Below, piece after piece: positions 16,840 through 23,060 of a stretch of DNA of 26,068 nt (its first letter is position 1; every line of letters begins with the position of its first letter). Under the pieces are notes generated by a model. The model saw only the letters and a list, made by a program, of their open reading frames with translations. It did not search any database and had not been told where the DNA came from. Made by a program: the position numbers and the translations under genes. Source of the DNA: DAOTYX01 sp034434635 (GTDB taxonomy: Bacteria > Chloroflexota > Anaerolineae > B4-G1 > DUEL01); contig DAOTYX010000129.1 of NCBI GenBank assembly GCA_034434635.1, forward strand, positions 1 through 26,068. Direction: 5' to 3'.

Positions 16840-17065
16840 CCGTCTCCTCGCCCATCCAGAAGTGGTGACGCAGGACCGAGGGAAGTGGTGCGACCTGCAC
16901 CCCGCCGACCTGTTGAGGAGTGTTGCCGATCAGCGAAGGGTGAACGTAGCAGACGTTGGGTCGCCGCCCGAACTTCTGCTGGTAGCGCTGCGCCGCCCGG
17001 CTGATCTTCTGTGCCAGGTCCCGCCCTGGATCGTCGTCAAACCACAGCAGGCCTTCTTTCATCAT
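16820..17065 (-). CDS. Small acidic-start protein of unknown function
   Basis: An 81-residue protein starting MMKEGLLWFDDDPGRDLAQKI. It has an acidic DDD cluster, a basic middle (RAAQRYQQKFGRRPNVCYVHP) and no membrane segment. I do not recognise the family. It is third in the operon after the FtsK-like motor and the two-helix protein; the tandem ATGs at 17065 and 17062 are 8 and 11 nt after the upstream stop, and an in-frame GTG at 17077 would overlap that stop as GTGA. Its 3' end overlaps holA. The tight packing argues that it is a real gene. Confidence 0.65.
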   Translation of the reverse strand: MMKEGLLWFDDDPGRDLAQKISRAAQRYQQKFGRRPNVCYVHPSLIGNTPQQVGGVQVAPLPSVLRHHFWMGEETVSAPTR

Positions 17066-17073
17066 CGCTTCTC

Positions 17074-17484
17074 TCACACTTCCTCGCTACCGACCACGGT
17101 GAAGTCGCGGGGCATCGCCTGGTTGAGCGGCGGCAGGTAGCCTTGGGTGTAGGGGTTGAAGCCGCTGCTCTGCGCCGGCGGCTGCACGACAACCACCGGC
17201 GGATAGTACCCCGTCGGAGGCAGGGGGCGCGTCTCGGCCTTGCGCCGCGTCGCCCAGAAGATGAGCAGGCTGGTGGGGATGCTCGCGCCCACGCCGCAAA
17301 CTGCCCCGGCGAGTACGGCCATCGCCTGGTCGCTCAGCCGCTGCGCCACCGCCACCGCCAGCGTCACCGCAAAGGCTATCGCCACCAGACCGAACATCAG
17401 CCGCGTCCGCCCATCCGACCGACGCTCGCGCCCCTCTGCGCCTGGCGGCACGCCGTAGTACCGATCGTCCGGTGCACCGTTCAT
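17074..17484 (-). CDS. Two-helix membrane protein of FtsK operon
   Basis: A 136-residue protein with a polar N-terminus (1-27), two hydrophobic helices (about 29-48 and 55-78) separated by a short polar turn, then a Pro/Tyr/Gln-rich tail (PPTGYYPPVVVVQPPAQ). Family not recognised. GGAGG precedes the ATG at 17484, which overlaps the stop of the FtsK-like gene by 4 bp (ATGA). Since the motor next to it lacks its own membrane segment, this protein could supply the anchor; that is inference from gene order only. Confidence 0.7.
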   Translation of the reverse strand: MNGAPDDRYYGVPPGAEGRERRSDGRTRLMFGLVAIAFAVTLAVAVAQRLSDQAMAVLAGAVCGVGASIPTSLLIFWATRRKAETRPLPPTGYYPPVVVVQPPAQSSGFNPYTQGYLPPLNQAMPRDFTVVGSEEV

Positions 17485-18671
17485 CTCACAACCTCCTCCA
17501 ATGCCTGCTCCATGCCTGCACCCAGGCGGGGTGGCGGCCCCGCTTCCCATTCCGTCTCCCCCTCGACTTCGCTCGGGGCTGGCTCCTCGCCGGCCCACCT
17601 GGCGCGTAGCGCCTCAACCAACCGGCGGGTCTCTTCCGGGGTGATATAGGCCGCCTGGAAACGGTGGACGCGCCCTTCGGCCACGGCGATGAAGTCCCCA
17701 TGGCCTTCCAGCCGTTCCGCGCCCGTCCCGCCGATCCCGGCTGCGGCCCGCGCGTCCTCTGCGCTGACTACCTTCCCCACGATCCGCACCGGGAAGTTTG
17801 CCCGCACCAATGGCCCCAACACAGCCGCCGTCGGCTTCTGTGTCGCCGCCACCAGGTGGATGCCCGCCTCCCGCCCGCGCTGCACCAGCCGCGTCAGCCG
17901 CTGCTGCGCCGCTGCTCCGCCCACCATCATCAGGTCGGCCAGTTCGTCAATGAAGACCACCACCGGCGGGTCGGAGACGCCCGCCAGGTCCCGTCGCTCC
18001 ATCAGCCGCACCAGGCTGCCCAGCGCTTCCAGCGCCTCGGCCACGTCCACGATCACCGGACGGGCCAGTTGTGGCAACCCCGCCAGGTCGCTGAACGCCC
18101 GCCCTTTGGGATCAATCAGGAGGAGGATGAGGGGTCTGGTTTCAGGTTTCAAGTTGCAGGTTTCGGGTTGCGACCTGAAACCTGAAACCCTGAAACCTGC
18201 AACACTCTCGCAGGGGTGGCGCAGCGCCAGGCTGAGCGCCATCGTGCGCAGCAGCGCGGTCTTCCCGGAGCCGGTGGTGCCGGCGACCAGGATGTGGGCC
18301 ACGTCGGGGGAGGGGAGGCGGATGAGCAGCGGCGCGCCGTCGTCGGCCAAGCCCAGCACGGCGGTGACCGGCGGCACGGCGCGCAGGCCGCGCAGCAGCG
18401 GCAGGAATCCCACCACGCCAGGCTTCTCCCGTGGCACCTCCACCACCACCGTGGCGCCCTGGCGGGCCACCCGACAGGCGGGGGCGTCCAGCGCCGCCGC
18501 CAGTTCCTCCGAGAGGCCGCGAATGGCGGAGATGCGCGTGTCCAGGGCCGGCGCGACCTCGAAACGGATGAAGCGGGGCGTCACCACGCCGCCGGTCACC
18601 CGCCCAGGCACCCTGTGTTGCTGGAGCACCGCCTCAATGCGGTCCGCCTGGTACTCGAGCATCTTGCGCAT
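17481..18671 (-). CDS. Soluble FtsK/SpoIIIE-type DNA translocase
   Basis: A 396-residue DNA-pumping ATPase without membrane helices. Numbering from the ATG at 18671: alpha-like domain about 5-95 (RFIRFEVAPALDTRISAI), Walker A GTTGSGKT (131-138), the LLLIDPKGR strand (about 184-192), Walker B VVVFIDELAD (237-246), and HLVAATQKPTAAVLGPLVRANFP sensor region. It lacks the N-terminal membrane part and the C-terminal gamma winged helix of cell-division FtsK, so it is an accessory motor, as in mobile elements or stress roles. Two oddities: a repeat-derived insert at about 154-179 and PAPSEVEGE at 364-372. AGGGGG precedes the ATG; a longer frame runs to 18767 but would reach upstream of the promoter. 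Confidence 0.88.
   Translation of the reverse strand: MRKMLEYQADRIEAVLQQHRVPGRVTGGVVTPRFIRFEVAPALDTRISAIRGLSEELAAALDAPACRVARQGATVVVEVPREKPGVVGFLPLLRGLRAVPPVTAVLGLADDGAPLLIRLPSPDVAHILVAGTTGSGKTALLRTMALSLALRHPCESVAGFRVSGFRSQPETCNLKPETRPLILLLIDPKGRAFSDLAGLPQLARPVIVDVAEALEALGSLVRLMERRDLAGVSDPPVVVFIDELADLMMVGGAAAQQRLTRLVQRGREAGIHLVAATQKPTAAVLGPLVRANFPVRIVGKVVSAEDARAAAGIGGTGAERLEGHGDFIAVAEGRVHRFQAAYITPEETRRLVEALRARWAGEEPAPSEVEGETEWEAGPPPRLGAGMEQALEEVVR
17559..17578. repeat. PSEVEG-type intragenic GC-rich repeat
   Basis: CCCC at 17559-17562 and GGGG at 17575-17578 flank TCGACTTCGCTC. On the minus strand this is read as Pro-Ser-Glu-Val-Glu-Gly near the FtsK C-terminus. The same kind of short element recurs in many environmental genomes in my experience; that is recollection, not a search. 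Confidence 0.45.
18138..18202. repeat. Palindromic 7-bp-period array inside the FtsK-like gene
   Basis: Left arm: five heptads from 18138 to 18172 (GGTTTCA, GGTTTCA, AGTTGCA, GGTTTCG, GGTTGCG). Right arm from 18174: CCTGAAA, CCTGAAA, CCCTGAAA, CCTGCAA. A 14-bp perfect inverted repeat joins 18138-18151 and 18176-18189; a second, 12-bp one joins 18153-18164 and 18192-18203. It is in frame on the minus strand and encodes the insert between Walker A and the IDPKG strand. Confidence 0.85.
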
Positions 18672-18718
18672 TTCCCCTACCCCCTTAGTCTCTCTTCTCA
18701 CGGGACTGCCCACGTATA

Positions 18719-18730
18719 GAACATTTGTTC
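18719..18730. promoter_or_regulatory. GAAC-N4-GTTC palindrome, possible LexA box
   Basis: GAACATTTGTTC is a 12-bp palindrome with an ATTT/AAAT centre. GAAC-N4-GTTC is the core of the Gram-positive LexA (DinR) box. It covers about +2 to +13 of the FtsK operon promoter, a classic repressor position. Confidence 0.5.
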
Positions 18731-18738
18731 CATCCGAT

Positions 18739-18767
18739 ATTGTACCGTTTCCAGGGCCCGCTGTCAA
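18739..18767 (-). promoter_or_regulatory. Near-consensus promoter of the FtsK-like operon
   Basis: Minus strand: TTGACA (18767-18762), 17-nt spacer, TACAAT (18744-18739). Predicted start near 18732, giving a leader of about 60 nt to the ATG at 18671. A palindrome at 18719-18730 sits right after the start. Confidence 0.75.
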
Positions 18768-18837
18768 GCCCTATATCCCTGGTTTATCGGCAAGTTATCC
18801 CAACCTTTCACTGCATGTCCAAGCCGCGCACGCACGT

Positions 18838-18866
18838 TTGCGCAATGCGCGTACCGCGGCTATAAT
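18838..18866 (+). promoter_or_regulatory. Promoter of the LysM/M23 gene
   Basis: TTGCGC (18838-18843), 17-nt spacer, perfect TATAAT (18861-18866). The leader to the ATG at 18909 is about 36 nt and has no strong ribosome-binding sequence. Confidence 0.65.
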
Positions 18867-18908
18867 CGGAAGAACCTGCCGACCCGTGCGGCGGCAGCCT
18901 TTCTGGAT

Positions 18909-20318
18909 ATGCGGACGATAACTCGATTGCTCTTGCTTCTGACGGCCTGGTTGGCGGCACTGACCTTTCCCGTCGCCGTGCGGGCGGAGACTGGCGTTCC
19001 CCCACAGCCGACCGTTCACATCGTCCAGCGGGGGGAGACGCTCTTCTCCATCGCCCGCCGGTACGGCACGACGGTGGAGGCGATCAGCCATGCCAACGGC
19101 ATTGCTGACCCACGCCACATCTACGTCGGCCAGCGCCTCTCTATCCCTGCCATCCTCCCACCCGTGGAGAACTGGTCGGTCCACGTGGTGCGGCCTGGCG
19201 AGACACTGGCAGCGGTCGCCGCGCAGTACGGCCTTTCGATGCGCACCCTGGCGCAGGCCAACCGTCTGGTCAACCCCCATTTGCTCTATGTCGGACAGGT
19301 GTTGCGCCTGCCTGATCCTCGCGCCGGCAGCGGGGCGCTTCATACCGTCCAGCAAGGGGAGACACTCCTGGCCATCGCCTTACACTACGGTGTCCCCCTA
19401 TGGGACATAATCGAGGCCAACGGCATCACCAACCCGGCCATGATCCTGCCTGGTCAGTGGCTCCTCGTCCCCGGCCTGCAACCCTCCTGGCTGCCTCTGC
19501 CTTTCACCTCGGTGGACCTGTCACCGTTGCCGGTAGCGCAGGGGGAGACGTTGCTCATCACGGTGCACACAGCGGAACCGATGACCTTGCAGGGCAGCCT
19601 GTTCGACCGCACCTTCCCGTTCTTTGAGGAGGACGGAGTCTATCACGCAGTGGTGGGGGTGCATGCCCTCCAGGAGCCAGGGCTGTACGAGTTGACCCTC
19701 ACGGCTACCGACGGCGCCGGGGGGCAGACCTCGGTGAGCGTCGGGGTGGTGGTGGCGGCCGGGGGCTACGGCTACGAGCGGATCAACCTGCCGCCCAGTC
19801 GCTCGAACCTGCTGGACCCGACGTTGGTGGCTGCCGAACAGGCGCGCGTCGCAGAGGTGCAAACCATCCTTACCCCCGTCCGCTGGTGGCATGGCCCCTT
19901 CCGCCAGCCGGTGGAAGCGGCGCTCAGTTCCTACTTCGGCACGCGCCGCTCCTACAACGACGGGCCGTACACCAGTTACCACGCCGGGCTGGACTTCGAC
20001 GCGGGGCAGGGGACGGCGGTGCTCGCCTCCGCCGATGGGACGGTGGTGCTGGCGGAGCCGCTGGCGGTACGCGGCAACGCGGTGGTGTTGGACCACGGTT
20101 GGGGCGTCATGACCGGCTACTGGCATCTCTCAGAGATCCTGGTGACGGTGGGGCAGGAAGTCCATGCGGGGGATGTCATCGGACGGGTGGGGAACACGGG
20201 CCTCTCCACCGGCGCCCACCTGCACTGGGAGGTGTGGGCCGGCGGGGTCAGCGTGGACGGACGACAGTGGTTGCCGTCCGCTTACCCGTGGACGGCCCTG
20301 GACGCGGAGGCGCCGTAA
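18909..20318 (+). CDS. Secreted triple-LysM M23 peptidase
   Basis: A 469-residue exported cell-wall protein. Signal peptide 1-26 (AVRA before E27). LysM1 36-80, LysM2 91-134, LysM3 144-188 bind glycan. A beta-sandwich-like region (about 200-285) follows, then an M23 LytM-type domain (about 337-445) with zinc ligands His358, Asp362 (YHAGLD) and His439 (HLH), plus catalytic His437 or His406. All key residues are present, so it is probably an active peptidoglycan endopeptidase rather than an EnvC-like pseudoenzyme. It is divergent from the FtsK operon by 237 bp. The hairpin repeats at 20323-20537 lie immediately after its stop. Confidence 0.92.
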   Translation: MRTITRLLLLLTAWLAALTFPVAVRAETGVPPQPTVHIVQRGETLFSIARRYGTTVEAISHANGIADPRHIYVGQRLSIPAILPPVENWSVHVVRPGETLAAVAAQYGLSMRTLAQANRLVNPHLLYVGQVLRLPDPRAGSGALHTVQQGETLLAIALHYGVPLWDIIEANGITNPAMILPGQWLLVPGLQPSWLPLPFTSVDLSPLPVAQGETLLITVHTAEPMTLQGSLFDRTFPFFEEDGVYHAVVGVHALQEPGLYELTLTATDGAGGQTSVSVGVVVAAGGYGYERINLPPSRSNLLDPTLVAAEQARVAEVQTILTPVRWWHGPFRQPVEAALSSYFGTRRSYNDGPYTSYHAGLDFDAGQGTAVLASADGTVVLAEPLAVRGNAVVLDHGWGVMTGYWHLSEILVTVGQEVHAGDVIGRVGNTGLSTGAHLHWEVWAGGVSVDGRQWLPSAYPWTALDAEAP

Positions 20319-20322
20319 CCAC

Positions 20323-20382
20323 GCCGACGCACGGGGATGCGCCGACGCATAGGGATGCGCCGACGCATAGGGATGCGTCGGC
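20323..20382. repeat. 18-bp tandem hairpin repeat
   Basis: Three 18-bp units (20323-20340, 20341-20358, 20359-20376) of the form GCCGACGCATAGGGATGC. The last unit extends into GTCGGC, giving a perfect 10-bp stem (20359-20368 with 20373-20382) and the loop AGGG. It shares the GCAT-N4-ATGC core with the next array. Confidence 0.85.
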
Positions 20383-20385
20383 TAC

Positions 20386-20537
20386 GGGACAACCGTGGGG
20401 CGGCACCCGGATGCCGCCCGTCAGGGACAACCGTAGGGCGGCATCCCGATGCCGCCCGTCAGGGACAACCGTAGGACGGCATCCCAATGTCGCCCGCCAG
20501 GGACAACCGTAGGGCGGCATCCCGATGCCGCCCGCCG
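20386..20537. repeat. Four tandem 38-bp REP-like hairpin units
   Basis: Units at 20386-20423, 20424-20461, 20462-20499 and 20500-20537, each GGGACAACCG plus a hairpin. Units 2 and 4 have the perfect GGGCGGCAT-CCCG-ATGCCGCCC stem-loop; unit 1 has 8 bp, unit 3 has one mismatch and one G-T pair. The copies abut without spacers, so this is not a CRISPR. Copies of GCGTCGGCTACG flank it at 20375-20386 and 20554-20565. Confidence 0.9.
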
Positions 20538-20560
20538 GGGACGTAAGAGGAAAGCGTCGG

Positions 20561-20854
20561 CTACGAGGCTGTTCGGCTGGGTTCCCGGCGGAGGCTGCGC
20601 CCGCGCCGGCTATGACGGAGGTGACAGAACGGCCGGCGGCCACGCATGAGCAGGCGCCGTGCCCACCGCGCCTGGCGTGCGGAGACGAGCACCTGCACCT
20701 CGCCCAACCCATCCACCGTCACGCCGATGACCCGTCCGGCGCTCTCGTACTCCAGCGTGGTAGGGATGCCGTGGCTTTCCAGAAGGCTCTTCGACACCTC
20801 AGCCTTCAGCAACCCCTGCACGGTGCGGACCGAGGCGAGGCCTGACATTCTCAT
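20561..20854 (-). CDS. DUF2007-like putative signal-transducing protein
   Basis: A 97-residue protein. SVRTVQGLLKAEVSKSLLESHGIPTTLEYES and VQVLVSARQARWARRLLM follow the pattern of the DUF2007 family (small PII-like fold, role unknown), where an N-terminal strand-helix finds a ligand and a DA-type loop ends in a helix. The ATG at 20854 follows AGGAG by 8 nt; an ATG at 20893 is an alternative without a ribosome-binding site. The last 20 or so residues are Arg/Ser-rich and run into the downstream repeat, whose flank supplies the stop codon. Confidence 0.7.
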   Translation of the reverse strand: MRMSGLASVRTVQGLLKAEVSKSLLESHGIPTTLEYESAGRVIGVTVDGLGEVQVLVSARQARWARRLLMRGRRPFCHLRHSRRGRSLRREPSRTAS

Positions 20855-20891
20855 CGTCCAGACTCCTGATTGGGGATCGCCGATGGTCACC

Positions 20892-20899
20892 ATTGTACT
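20892..20899. promoter_or_regulatory. Overlapping divergent -10 boxes
   Basis: Minus strand TACAAT (20897-20892) with a weak TTCCCA 17 nt upstream would serve the DUF2007-like gene. Plus strand TGTACT (20894-20899) with TTGGGG 18 nt upstream would serve the lipoprotein gene. The two boxes overlap, so the promoters would exclude each other. Confidence 0.35.
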
Positions 20900-20913
20900 C
20901 TATCTTGGATGAT

Positions 20914-22278
20914 ATGGGAACCTCTCGCCATCCTTTCGGCCGGCATGTCGTGCTCTTTCTCCTGACAGCCCTGACCATTTTCCTGGTCGGTGTCGCCTGC
21001 GCTCCCATCTCGCCGGTCCCTGTGTCTCCCTCTCCCCGCGCTACCGCCTCTCCTTGCGTCACTCCGTCTCCCTCTCCCACCACCACTCCGTCTCCCTTTC
21101 CCAGCGTCACCCCGTCACCCTCTCCTACCGCCACTCCGTCACCCTCTCCCACTGCCACTCCGTCTCCCGCTCCCAGCGCCATCCCGTCTCCCCCTTCCCC
21201 TGTCATCGTGTCTCCCCTCCCTCCTGACGGCCGTCAGTTCGCCACTCTGGATGAGTTCTGGGCCGGCAACGCCGAGTGGCTGCTGGAGGAGTACGACGTG
21301 GGGCTACCCGTGGGTGAGTCGGACACGGTCTACCGCGGTGGCGACGAGTTCTGGTCCTACCTGCACGCCAGCGGCCCATCGGCAGGGGTGGTGGACTCGT
21401 GCGGCGAGCCTGTCCCCTTCCCCGGCTGCGTCACCCTGTGGCGCTCCACGGATGGGGGACGGCACTTCGCGCTGGAGAACCCCACCTGCCTCTTCCCCTG
21501 CGCCTCCTGTCCCTGTTCGGCGCGCGACCACGTCCACCAGCAGCAATACCCCCGCGTGGCCTTCGCCCCCGACCGTGCTTACATGGTCTATGAGTGGGGG
21601 GCCTCTACCTGCCTGCGCACCTCCAGCGACGGCCTGCGCTGGTCCGCTGAGGCCTGCATTCGTGGCACAGGCCAGTGGAGTGCCGACGAATGCCCGGCAG
21701 GTGCGGCCATCGGCACCCATCCCAACATCTTCAACGAGACGGAGTTCGGCAATTGTTTGGTCGGCGCGCCGCCGGGCCTGTACGTCGAGGGCTCCTGGCT
21801 CTATGTCTTCGTCGGCCTGGGGCGCGACCCCGGCCACATGGGCTGTCTGGTGGGTGACCGATATGCCGGAGCGGGCGGGCTGCGTCCCTGTGCTGCCAAC
21901 CCGCTCTTCAGCGGCGCCGCCGAGTACGGCCCGCTCGACCTGCTGGGCGCTCCGGCCAATCCCTACTTCGACTTCCGCACCATCTCCTCCGCCGATGTGG
22001 TGCGGGTGGGTGACCACTACTATATGGCCTACGAGGGAGTGCGTGGCCCCAGCAATCCCCTGGTGGTGGACGACCAGTTCGGGCTGGGTTTCGCCCGCAG
22101 CGTGACGGCGGAGATTGACGGGCCGTGGGAGCGGTATCCCGGCAACCCGGTGCTGATGGACCTGCCGGGCAATGTGGGGGTGGGGCATGCCGACCTGGTG
22201 CTGGTCGGCCCGGCGACCTACCTCTACACCGCCACCTCCCCGACGACGCGGGGAAGATACGTGTTGGTGCACAGGTAA
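20914..22278 (+). CDS. PST-linked beta-propeller (GH43-like) exported protein
   Basis: A 454-residue exported protein. A hydrophobic N-terminal segment (VVLFLLTALTIFLVGV) ends in VACAP, a loose lipobox, so it may be a lipoprotein. Residues about 34-105 are a Ser/Pro/Thr linker built from 24-nt repeats. The rest has repeated aromatic and Asp-rich blades (CVTLWRSTDGGRHF, RVAFAPDRAYMVYEW, CLRTSSDGLRWS, VVRVGDHYYMAYEGV, FGLGFARSVTAEIDGPWERYPGNPVL) like the five-bladed propellers of GH43/GH32-type enzymes. Several Cys pairs suggest disulphides. No active-site triad can be assigned safely. The ATG at 20914 is preferred over TTG at 20893. Confidence 0.68.
   Translation: MGTSRHPFGRHVVLFLLTALTIFLVGVACAPISPVPVSPSPRATASPCVTPSPSPTTTPSPFPSVTPSPSPTATPSPSPTATPSPAPSAIPSPPSPVIVSPLPPDGRQFATLDEFWAGNAEWLLEEYDVGLPVGESDTVYRGGDEFWSYLHASGPSAGVVDSCGEPVPFPGCVTLWRSTDGGRHFALENPTCLFPCASCPCSARDHVHQQQYPRVAFAPDRAYMVYEWGASTCLRTSSDGLRWSAEACIRGTGQWSADECPAGAAIGTHPNIFNETEFGNCLVGAPPGLYVEGSWLYVFVGLGRDPGHMGCLVGDRYAGAGGLRPCAANPLFSGAAEYGPLDLLGAPANPYFDFRTISSADVVRVGDHYYMAYEGVRGPSNPLVVDDQFGLGFARSVTAEIDGPWERYPGNPVLMDLPGNVGVGHADLVLVGPATYLYTATSPTTRGRYVLVHR
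21045..21188 (+). repeat. Six 24-nt linker repeats
   Basis: Units end in CCGTC at 21068, 21092, 21116, 21140, 21164 and 21188. They encode the 8-residue pattern TPSPSPTA with variation. The tract just upstream (21016-21039) is identical over 24 nt to 14737-14760 in the sortase gene. Confidence 0.8.
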
Positions 22279-22282
22279 CAGG

Positions 22283-22380
22283 GTACGTGGTGCGTGGTGT
22301 GTGTTACGTGTTCCGTGAGTCCACCACGGACCACGCAACACGCAACACGCACCACGCCATACGCACCACGCCATACGGAG
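22283..22380. repeat. Palindromic 7-bp-period array between genes
   Basis: Left arm, five heptads from 22283 to 22317: GTACGTG, GTGCGTG, GTGTGTG, TTACGTG, TTCCGTG. A 7-nt centre AGTCCAC. Right arm, eight heptads from 22325 to 22380: CACGGAC, CACGCAA, CACGCAA, CACGCAC, CACGCCA, TACGCAC, CACGCCA, TACGGAG. The arms are reverse complements in consensus. The last heptad supplies GGAG, the ribosome-binding site of the epimerase gene. Confidence 0.88.
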
Positions 22381-22388
22381 GGCTTGCC

Positions 22389-22811
22389 ATGAACCCATCC
22401 ATTCATCACATCGCCATCGCCGTCAAAGACCTGGACGCCGCGTTGGCGTTCTACCGCGACGGCCTGGGGCTGACGGTCGCCGAGCGGCGGACGGTTCCAG
22501 AAGAGGGGGTGGAGATCGCCTTCCTGCCTGCCGGTGAGGGGGAGATCGAACTGCTCCGTCCGCTCGACGCGCAGAGCAGCGTGGCCCGCTTCCTGGAGAA
22601 GCGCGGCGAGGGGCTGCACCACATCTGCCTGGCGGTGGAGGACCTGGAAGCGGCGATTCCACCGCTGCGCGCTGCGGGGGCGCGTTTCCTCAGTGACGAG
22701 CCTCGGGTCAGCGCCAGCGGCGCCCGCTACATCTTCATCCACCCGCAGTCGGCTAACGGGGTGCTGTTGGAACTGTATGAGGTGAAGATGACGGTTGGCG
22801 ATGACCAATGA
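22389..22811 (+). CDS. mce: Methylmalonyl-CoA epimerase
   Basis: A 140-residue glyoxalase/VOC-fold enzyme that interconverts (R)- and (S)-methylmalonyl-CoA in propionate metabolism. Two beta-alpha-beta-beta-beta modules: the first starts IHHIAIAVKDLDAALAFYRDGLGL with metal ligand His7, the second LHHICLAVEDLEAAI with His78; the last ligand is Glu128 in GVLLELYE. Length is typical. The start at 22389 follows GGAG at 22377-22380, which is the end of the heptad array. No mutase or propionyl-CoA carboxylase is nearby. Other VOC enzymes are possible, but the pattern fits Mce best. Confidence 0.9.
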   Translation: MNPSIHHIAIAVKDLDAALAFYRDGLGLTVAERRTVPEEGVEIAFLPAGEGEIELLRPLDAQSSVARFLEKRGEGLHHICLAVEDLEAAIPPLRAAGARFLSDEPRVSASGARYIFIHPQSANGVLLELYEVKMTVGDDQ

Positions 22812-22838
22812 GTCATCGAGCAGCAGGAGGCGTTGGCG

Positions 22839-23060
22839 TCAGGAGCGTTCTCGCCCCTCTCGAACGATGCTAACGATTTCGTCGGTGGTAACGCCCAGGT
22901 CTACCCTCTTGACCTCCAGTGGAGAATCCGTGCGGGGCTGAGGCTTGACGATGAAAACCTGACCATCCTTGCGCCGAATTCTCACCTCACCCTCTCGGGC
23001 GGCCTGGTCCAGCAAAGAGGCGAGGTTTTGCCTGGCCTGGGAGTAAGTGTATACTATCAT
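22839..23060 (-). CDS. Phd/YefM-type antitoxin
   Basis: A 73-residue protein. YSQARQNLASLLDQAAREGEVRIRRKDGQVFIVKP is the Phd/YefM DNA-binding fold; the C-terminal DEIVSIVREGRERS would wrap the toxin. Its ATG overlaps the toxin stop by 4 bp (ATGA). It lies downstream of the toxin, the reverse of the usual order. It should neutralise the PIN RNase and repress the shared promoter. Confidence 0.9.
   Translation of the reverse strand: MIVYTYSQARQNLASLLDQAAREGEVRIRRKDGQVFIVKPQPRTDSPLEVKRVDLGVTTDEIVSIVREGRERS

Noticed and set aside
16820..18671. Integrative conjugative element core
   Set aside because: The soluble FtsK motor is suggestive, but no integrase, relaxase, replication gene or attachment-site repeat is visible around it.
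20323..20537. CRISPR array
   Set aside because: The 18-bp and 38-bp units abut directly with no variable spacers, each unit is itself a hairpin with tetraloop, and no cas gene is present.
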